Source: Flavobacterium sp. 9
Lineage (GTDB): Bacteria; Bacteroidota; Bacteroidia; Flavobacteriales; Flavobacteriaceae
Direction: 5' to 3'
Assembly: GCF_002754195.1 (NCBI RefSeq)
Contig: NZ_PEEU01000001.1
Coordinates: forward strand, 1,302,001-1,366,000
DNA: 64,000 nucleotides
Shown: positions 58,659 through 64,000 of the stretch, piece by piece
How positions within the stretch are numbered: position 1 is the first letter of the stretch
Layout: each line of letters begins with the position of its first letter
Position numbers and translations under genes: made by a program
The notes under the pieces: generated by a model
Databases searched by the model: none
Told to the model about the DNA's origin: nothing
What the model saw: only the letters and a program-made list of their open reading frames with translations

Positions 58659-59912
58659 TTAATCTCTAAAATCATTTAATGACTTCTCAATAATTTCAAG
58701 ACATTCCTGAATTTGAGCTTCAGTCATTACCAAAGGCGGCGCTAATCTGATTTTATTACCGTGAGTTGGTTTTGCTAATAATCCGTTATCTCTGAATCTT
58801 AGACAAATTTCCCAAGCAAGATCTGAATCTTCACCACAATTAATTACGATTGCGTTTAGTAAACCTTTTCCACGAACAAGTGTAATTAAGTTGTTACGTT
58901 CAGCAATTTCGTTTAATCCTTTTCTTAAAATGATTCCCAAACGTTCTGCATTTTCGGCTAAGTTTTCTTCTTTAACTACTTCAAGAGCAGCAATTGCAAC
59001 AGCCGCAGCAACAGGATTTCCACCAAAAGTAGATCCGTGTTGACCCGGTTTAATCACATTCATGATTTCGTTATTGGCTAAAACTGCTGAAACTGGATAA
59101 ACTCCACCAGAAATCGCTTTTCCTAAAATCAAGATATCCGGTTGTACATTTTCGTGATGAACCGCTAATAATTTTCCAGTACGGGCAATTCCAGTCTGAA
59201 CCTCATCGGCAATAAACAATACATTATGTTTCTCACACAATGCTTTTGCTTTCGCCAAATATCCTTCTGATGGCACATAAACTCCAGCTTCACCCTGAAT
59301 TGGTTCAACCAAAAATCCAGCTATATTTTTTGATGATTCTAAAACTTTTTCAAGAGCTTCAAGATTATCATATTCAATTTTTATAAATCCTTCTGTAAAC
59401 GGACCAAAGCTTTTACGCGCCGTTTCATCATTTGAAAATGAAATAATAGTCGTCGTTCTTCCGTGAAAGTTATTCTCACAAACGATAATTTGCGCAAGAT
59501 TTTCATGGATCCCTTTTACTTCATAAGCCCATTTTCTACAAAGTTTCAAAGCCGTTTCAACCGCTTCTGCACCAGTATTCATTGGTAATACTTTATCAAA
59601 ACCAAAATAATTAGTCACATATTCTTCGTAGTTTCCTAATTTATCATTGTAAAAAGCACGAGAAGTCAAAGCTAGTTTTTGAGCCTGATCAACCATTGCT
59701 TTCACAATTTTAGGATGACAATGTCCTTGATTAACAGCAGAATAAGCAGATAAAAAATCATAATACTTTTTCCCGTCAACATCCCAAACGTATACTCCTT
59801 CTCCTCTTTCCAGAACAACCGGAAGTGGATGATAGTTATGAGCTCCGTATTTGTTTTCTTTTTCAATCAAAACTTCAGACTTTGATGAAAGTATTTCTTG
59901 CTTATGTGCCAT
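58659..59912 (-). CDS. rocD: Ornithine aminotransferase
   Basis: 417 residues from ATG 59912; an upstream ATG at 59936 is possible but adds only a basic tail. A fold type I PLP aminotransferase of class III. Motifs are [34 protein letters not shown], and the PLP Lys in Leu-Gly-Lys-Ala-Ile-Ser-Gly-Gly. It turns ornithine and 2-oxoglutarate into glutamate semialdehyde. An Lrp/AsnC regulator is divergent. Confidence 0.94.
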   Translation of the reverse strand: MAHKQEILSSKSEVLIEKENKYGAHNYHPLPVVLERGEGVYVWDVDGKKYYDFLSAYSAVNQGHCHPKIVKAMVDQAQKLALTSRAFYNDKLGNYEEYVTNYFGFDKVLPMNTGAEAVETALKLCRKWAYEVKGIHENLAQIIVCENNFHGRTTTIISFSNDETARKSFGPFTEGFIKIEYDNLEALEKVLESSKNIAGFLVEPIQGEAGVYVPSEGYLAKAKALCEKHNVLFIADEVQTGIARTGKLLAVHHENVQPDILILGKAISGGVYPVSAVLANNEIMNVIKPGQHGSTFGGNPVAAAVAIAALEVVKEENLAENAERLGIILRKGLNEIAERNNLITLVRGKGLLNAIVINCGEDSDLAWEICLRFRDNGLLAKPTHGNKIRLAPPLVMTEAQIQECLEIIEKSLNDFRD

Positions 59913-60106
59913 AATAATTTTTTTAGATTGAGACAAAAATATAAAATTTATTTATTTTAAAGCTATATTTAAGATGTTTTAACTCAATTATAGCTTTATT
60001 TAAATTAAAATCACTTATTTTAGCAGGAATATAAGTCATTTTAAATTTCGACTGCAAACATTAAATCAGACTTATTTTTATCTTTACAGAAATTAAAAAT
60101 AAACGC

Positions 60107-60559
60107 ATGGATATTTTAGATGAGTTTGACGTAAAAATTATAAAAGAACTGGAAAAAGACGGAAGAATTGCATTTTCGACTATCGCTACGAATCTAAAAA
60201 TTTCAAATACAATGGTTCATCAGCGTATCAATCGTTTGTTTGAACAAGGAATTATTACAGGAATTAAACCTATTTTAAACGAAAAACAAATTGGTTATGA
60301 TTGGGCTTCGTTTACCGGAATTACACTCAATAAAGATTCCGATTCTGAAAGAGTTATTGAAGCTTTAAAAGAAATTCCTGAAATTACAGAATGCTATTTT
60401 GTAACCGGATCTTTCACACTTTATCTTAAAATTACGGCAAAAAACCACGAGCATATGCGTAAGATATTATACGAGCAAATTGATAATATTCCGGGAATTG
60501 CAAAAACAGATTCAATGGTTGAATTGGGATGTGCTTTTAAGCGAAATATTACTTTATAA
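60107..60559 (+). CDS. Lrp/AsnC-family transcriptional regulator
   Basis: A 150-residue regulator. The N-terminal winged helix-turn-helix begins Leu-Asp-Glu-Phe-Asp-Val-Lys-Ile-Ile-Lys-Glu-Leu-Glu-Lys-Asp-Gly-Arg; the C-terminal part is the RAM ligand-binding domain (Phe-Val-Thr-Gly-Ser-Phe-Thr-Leu-Tyr-Leu-Lys-Ile near 105-116). It is divergent from rocD with a 194-bp shared control region, so it probably regulates ornithine/arginine use. This link is by position only. Confidence 0.9.
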   Translation: MDILDEFDVKIIKELEKDGRIAFSTIATNLKISNTMVHQRINRLFEQGIITGIKPILNEKQIGYDWASFTGITLNKDSDSERVIEALKEIPEITECYFVTGSFTLYLKITAKNHEHMRKILYEQIDNIPGIAKTDSMVELGCAFKRNITL

Positions 60560-60616
60560 AGTACTCAGAATAATTTAGATTTCAGCAGATTAACAATTCA
60601 GTAAATCAAATGATAT

Positions 60617-60650
60617 AAACCTCAGAAGAAATAGCTTTTGAGGTTTTTTT
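60617..60650 (+). terminator. Intrinsic terminator after Lrp gene
   Basis: AAACCTCA (60617-60624) pairs with TGAGGTTT (60639-60646), followed by T residues. Confidence 0.8.
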
Positions 60651-60691
60651 GTAACATAATATTTCTGATATTTGTTAAAAATTGTGAAATC

Positions 60692-61465
60692 ATGAAAAAT
60701 TCTGCCCTAATTATTTTTGCTACTATATTGTTTTCTAACACTATAAATGCACAATTAAAACCTGTAAAATATGCTGATGGTGATCAGGTATTAAATGGTT
60801 TATCTATAAAATCTGCTAAGAAAAGCAGCAATAATCCTGGTATTCTACTTTTGCCAGCCTGGTTAGGAATCGATAAAGCTTCAAAAGATATTGCAACAGA
60901 GTTATCTAAATTAGGTTATACGGTTTTCATCGCTGATATTTATGGCGAAGGAAATTATCCAAAAAACACTTCAGAAGCGGGAAAACAAGCTGGATATTAC
61001 AAAACCAATTTTGCGGTTTATCAAAAAAGAATCAATGCAGCATTGCAGGAATTAGTAAAATCCGGTGCAAATGCAGATAATATTGTTGCTATTGGATATT
61101 GTTTTGGAGGAACCGGAGTTCTTGAAGCTGCCCGCGGACATTTGAATGTAAAAGGTGTGGTTTCATTTCACGGTAGTTTAGCCAGAGATGCAAGTCGCCA
61201 GGTAGAACCTATTACAGCTAAAGTTTTAGTTTGTCATGGTGCCGATGATCCGTTTGAATCTAAGGAAGAAATTACAGCTTTTCAGCAAGAAATGCGTGAC
61301 TCAAAAGCCGATTGGCAAATGATTTATTATGCAAATGCCGTTCACTCTTTTACAAATCCTGAAGCCGGAAACGACAATTCTAAAGGTGCCGCTTATAATG
61401 CTGTTGCTGCAAAAAGATCTTTTGAGCATTTACAGCTTTTCCTGAATGAAGTTTTGAAAAAATAG
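60692..61465 (+). CDS. Secreted dienelactone-hydrolase-family protein
   Basis: 257 residues from ATG 60692; the longer frame upstream would begin in the terminator. A signal peptide ends Thr-Ile-Asn-Ala-Gln. The alpha/beta-hydrolase core has the nucleophile motif Gly-Tyr-Cys-Phe-Gly-Gly (Cys nucleophile, as in dienelactone hydrolases), Asp in Gly-Ala-Asp-Asp-Pro-Phe, and His in Ala-Val-His-Ser-Phe-Thr. All three members of the triad are present. The substrate is unknown. The 183-bp gap after it has only dispersed gatttaaac-type repeat DNA. Confidence 0.88.
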   Translation: MKNSALIIFATILFSNTINAQLKPVKYADGDQVLNGLSIKSAKKSSNNPGILLLPAWLGIDKASKDIATELSKLGYTVFIADIYGEGNYPKNTSEAGKQAGYYKTNFAVYQKRINAALQELVKSGANADNIVAIGYCFGGTGVLEAARGHLNVKGVVSFHGSLARDASRQVEPITAKVLVCHGADDPFESKEEITAFQQEMRDSKADWQMIYYANAVHSFTNPEAGNDNSKGAAYNAVAAKRSFEHLQLFLNEVLKK

Positions 61466-61648
61466 CAATAGTACGCAAATGACGCGGATTTAAACAGATT
61501 TACGCTGATATTTTAATAAAATTAATTCGTGCTAATTCGTGTAATTCGTGGCAAAAAAGAAACCAGCGAAAACCCGTTTAAATCCGTAAAATCCGTGGGC
61601 AAAAAAGCATAAAAAACTAATCAAAAACTAAACCAACCAAAATAACCA

Positions 61649-62659
61649 ATGTCACACAGTCCGATTAGAAAAGACAAAACCTGCTTAAATTGCAGACATG
61701 TTGTTGAACAAAAATTTTGTCCAAATTGCGGACAGGAAAACACAGATAGCAGGAAAACATTCCACCATTTGTTTATCCATTTCTTTGAAGATTTAACGCA
61801 TTATGAGAATGCTTTCTGGAAAACGATTAAAAACCTGCTTTTCAAACCTTCGACATTAACAAAAGAATATCTTTCAGGAAGAAGATTGTCTTACCTTGCT
61901 CCTGTTCGTCTTTATATCTTTATAAGTTTTATTACATTTCTTTTAATTGCTTTATTTCCGAATCAAGTAAGTGAAAATCTCAACAAAAGTCAGGAAGAAA
62001 TCACTTCAAATTTTGAAAAATCCAGCAAAGACAAAACTGAAAAACACGGTAAGAAAGACTACGTGGAAGAAAAAACGATGAAACAGCTCGATAAAAAATA
62101 CTTTAAATTAAAGACGATGAAAGAAATCGATTCGATTCAAAAGTATGGAAAAGAGAGTGAAAAACTTTCTGATTTTGCCTATTGGACTTATGAAAAAGCT
62201 GTGCATGTTACTGAACATAATACAAAAAAAGAAATCATTGAAAAATTCATAGAATCTTTCATTCATAATATCCCAAAAATCTTATTCATTATAATGCCTT
62301 TCTTTGCTTTCTTTTTATGGATTTTTCATAACAAAAAGAAATGGTACTATTTTGATCACGGTATTTTTACTTTGCATTATTTCTCTTTTTTACTTTTAAT
62401 ATTTCTCATCTTGTTTATTGTCAACAAAGTAATTGGCTTATTTGGCGAAGACAGTCCGCTTACGGTTGTAGGTAATATTATTAATTTCGTAGGGATTCTT
62501 TGGATGTCTTATTATTTTTATCCGGCGCATCATCGTTTTTATGGCGAAACCAGGATAGTTTCATTTATTAAAAGTTTCATCTTATTTTTTATAAACTTCT
62601 TTTTTATCCTATTTTTACTTGTTTTTTATATGTTATATATATTTATCAACTTACACTAA
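61649..62659 (+). CDS. DUF3667 membrane protein with zinc ribbon
   Basis: A 336-residue protein. The N-terminus has a zinc ribbon (Cys-Leu-Asn-Cys ... Cys-Pro-Asn-Cys-Gly-Gln, about residues 12-30) followed by the DUF3667 block Phe-His-His-Leu-Phe-Ile-His-Phe-Phe-Glu-Asp and Gly-Arg-Arg-Leu-Ser-Tyr-Leu-Ala-Pro-Val-Arg-Leu-Tyr. There are about five TM helices, with a charged Lys/Glu-rich loop between the first and second (about 115-200). The function of the family is unknown to me. It is 8 bp before the M28 peptidase gene and may be co-transcribed. Confidence 0.85.
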   Translation: MSHSPIRKDKTCLNCRHVVEQKFCPNCGQENTDSRKTFHHLFIHFFEDLTHYENAFWKTIKNLLFKPSTLTKEYLSGRRLSYLAPVRLYIFISFITFLLIALFPNQVSENLNKSQEEITSNFEKSSKDKTEKHGKKDYVEEKTMKQLDKKYFKLKTMKEIDSIQKYGKESEKLSDFAYWTYEKAVHVTEHNTKKEIIEKFIESFIHNIPKILFIIMPFFAFFLWIFHNKKKWYYFDHGIFTLHYFSFLLLIFLILFIVNKVIGLFGEDSPLTVVGNIINFVGILWMSYYFYPAHHRFYGETRIVSFIKSFILFFINFFFILFLLVFYMLYIFINLH

Positions 62660-62667
62660 CCAATCTA

Positions 62668-63684
62668 ATGAAAAAAATTGTAGTTCTATTATTAGTTGCT
62701 TCAGCGTTTTCTTGTAAAAACACACAAGCTGTTGTTTCTAAAGATAACTCAGATCCAACTAAATACATCAAAGTTATTAAGGAGAAAGATCTAAAAAAAA
62801 TGCTTTATGTTGTCGCTTCTGACGAAATGGAAGGTCGCGAAACCGGATCTAAAGGTCAGAAAAAAGCAGGTCTGTATATGATCGAGCAATACAAAAAAAA
62901 TGGAGTTTCGTTTCCAAAAGGAGCAACAGATTATTACCAACATATTCCTGCGGCTTTCTTAAATGCAAAACGTAACGAAAACCTACCGGATTCTGAGAAT
63001 ATCTGGGCGTATATTGAAGGTTCTGAAAAACCGGATGAAGTATTGGTTATTTCAGCACATTACGATCACGTAGGTATAAAAAATGGCGAAGTTTATAATG
63101 GTGCCGATGATGATGGTTCCGGAACTGTTGCAGTAATGGAAATTGCTAAGGCTTTTGCAAAAGCAAAAAAAGAAGGTCATGGTCCAAAACGTTCTATATT
63201 ATTCCTTCACGTAACTGGCGAAGAGCATGGATTACACGGTTCTCGTTTCTACTCTGAAAATCCATTGTTTCCTATTGCCAACACGATTACAGATATCAAT
63301 ATCGATATGATTGGTCGTCGCGATGTAGAACATGCAAAAACGAACAACTATGTTTACGTTATTGGTGCTGACAGATTATCTTCAGATTTACATAATGCTG
63401 TTGTAGCTCAAAACGATAAATACACGAAATTAGATTTAGACTTTAAATTTAATGATCCTAAAGATCCAAATCATTTTTATGAGCGTTCTGATCATTATAA
63501 CTTTGCAAAACATGGTATTCCGGCTGTTTTCTTCTTTAACGGAGTTCACGAAGATTACCACGGAAAAGGCGACGAACCTCAAAAAATTGAATACGACGCT
63601 TTGACTAAAAGAACACAACTGGCATTTGTTGTTGCCTGGGATCTGGCAAATAGAGAGAACAGACCGGTAGTTGATGAAAAATAA
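62668..63684 (+). CDS. M28-family zinc aminopeptidase lipoprotein
   Basis: A 338-residue exported peptidase with a lipoprotein signal (Ala-Phe-Ser-Cys, Cys16). Zinc ligands and catalytic residues are visible: Ser-Ala-His-Tyr-Asp-His, Gly-Ala-Asp-Asp-Asp-Gly-Ser-Gly, Thr-Gly-Glu-Glu-His-Gly, Ile-Asp-Met-Ile-Gly-Arg and the late Arg-Ser-Asp-His-Tyr-Asn-Phe. It removes N-terminal residues from peptides in the periplasm or at the outer membrane. Confidence 0.92.
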   Translation: MKKIVVLLLVASAFSCKNTQAVVSKDNSDPTKYIKVIKEKDLKKMLYVVASDEMEGRETGSKGQKKAGLYMIEQYKKNGVSFPKGATDYYQHIPAAFLNAKRNENLPDSENIWAYIEGSEKPDEVLVISAHYDHVGIKNGEVYNGADDDGSGTVAVMEIAKAFAKAKKEGHGPKRSILFLHVTGEEHGLHGSRFYSENPLFPIANTITDINIDMIGRRDVEHAKTNNYVYVIGADRLSSDLHNAVVAQNDKYTKLDLDFKFNDPKDPNHFYERSDHYNFAKHGIPAVFFFNGVHEDYHGKGDEPQKIEYDALTKRTQLAFVVAWDLANRENRPVVDEK

Positions 63685-63768
63685 GACTCTAAGACACTGA
63701 GTTGCTAAGGTTCTAAGGTTTTTTTTATAGACTAAAGTCTAATTACCAAGAATCTTATCGTATTTCAA

Positions 63769-63846
63769 ACATAGCCCAAGGTTTCAACCTTGGGATGCGA
63801 ATAAAGATAATATATTGTGTCCCAAGGTTGAAACCTTGGGCTATGT
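63769..63846. repeat. Inverted pair of CCCAAGG palindromes
   Basis: Palindromes at 63775-63794 and 63821-63840 (arms CCCAAGGTT/AACCTTGGG) are within 27-base inverted arms (63769-63795, 63820-63846). The same family occurs at 20419-20501. Outer AAGGTTCTAAGG and CCTTAGAACC words near 63708 and 63928 enclose the whole element and the terminator. Confidence 0.75.
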
Positions 63847-63868
63847 TCAACATTATATTTGATAACAA

Positions 63869-63900
63869 AAAAGGGATGAGTTTTAAAACTCATCCCTTTT
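63869..63900. terminator. Perfect palindromic terminator, bidirectional
   Basis: AAAAGGGATGAGTTTT (63869-63884) and its exact inverse (63885-63900) with A and T runs on the two sides. It can serve both the M28 peptidase gene and a leftward gene entering from beyond the window. Confidence 0.85.
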
Positions 63901-63967
63901 TTTATATTTATAGATTCCAAAGGAAAAACCTTAGAACCTCAGCACCTTTGTAACTTAGAACCTTCCT

Positions 63968-64000
63968 CTAGTCATTCATAGAGATCAAAAACTCTTCGTT
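63968..64000 (-). CDS. Possible C-terminal end of a leftward gene beyond the window
   Basis: On the minus strand the last 33 bases read Asn-Glu-Glu-Phe-Leu-Ile-Ser-Met-Asn-Asp-stop, open to the window edge and placed just after a bidirectional terminator. Too little is present to identify it. Confidence 0.35.
   Translation of the reverse strand, partial: NEEFLISMND

Overview
This window is a low-GC chromosomal segment of a Bacteroidetes bacterium, most likely a Flavobacterium. The evidence is the A/T-rich codon use, the absence of Shine-Dalgarno sequences, the Bacteroidetes-type promoter boxes (TTTG/TTG, about 19 nt, TAnnTTTG), a SusC/SusD pair, many sulfatases, and several families of short dispersed palindromes of the kind common in Flavobacterium intergenic DNA. 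No rRNA, tRNA, CRISPR array, transposase or phage gene was seen.

Positions 1-30,800 form a nitrate and molybdenum-cofactor region. It holds a NarX/NarL-like sensor kinase (partial) and response regulator, a NarK-type transporter, an outer-membrane alginate-export-like porin, and a 1171-residue assimilatory nitrate reductase fused to its own NAD(P)H/FAD reductase and a BFD-type [2Fe-2S] domain. An odd nitrite/sulfite-reductase-like protein with a rubredoxin tail follows. A leftward set supplies molybdopterin and sirohaem: moaA, moaC-mog fusion, moaE, ThiF-rhodanese, moaD, cobA, mobA, tauE, moeA. A second leftward set encodes another nitrate-reductase-like complex (Mo catalytic subunit, four-cluster Fe-S protein, Rieske protein, cytochrome-b-like membrane protein, two NarK transporters). 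Three promoters here (narK, the nitrate reductase, moeA) carry a 16-bp palindrome with the 7-2-7 geometry of NarL/NarP sites. The second nitrate reductase operon has an FNR-like palindrome instead.

Positions 31,400-58,300 form a sulfur-scavenging island read rightward. It holds SusC/SusD, six type I sulfatases (three of them tandem paralogues), a DUF1254/DUF1214-like pair, a 39-residue membrane microprotein, a fatty-acid-hydroxylase-family protein, a rhodanese-thioredoxin fusion, a YeiH-type transporter, serine acetyltransferase, cysteine synthase, a family 2A encapsulin shell protein and its cysteine-desulfurase cargo. The probable logic is that organosulfates are cleaved outside the cytoplasm, the sulfur is built into cysteine, and sulfur is then mobilised or stored through an encapsulin nanocompartment.

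The most striking observation is a duplicated promoter-leader module upstream of the SusC gene (31,418-31,720) and of the last sulfatase (51,492-51,790). Both copies have the same promoter spacing, a dyad-symmetric 17-20 bp motif beside the -7 box, a conserved hairpin and a five-codon reading frame Met-Cys-Phe-Cys-Cys-stop. The SusC leader has a second short reading frame with three consecutive cysteine codons (Met-Lys-Lys-Met-Gln-Ser-Cys-Cys-Cys-Lys-stop), followed six bases later by a strong hairpin that contains a 9-nt complement of the first frame's Phe-Cys-Cys codons. This looks like a cysteine-sensing leader system controlling sulfur acquisition. I do not know of a description of it in Bacteroidetes.

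The right end (58,300-64,000) is ordinary: ornithine aminotransferase with a divergent Lrp/AsnC regulator, a dienelactone-hydrolase-family protein, a DUF3667 membrane protein and an M28 peptidase, with repeat and terminator sequences between them.
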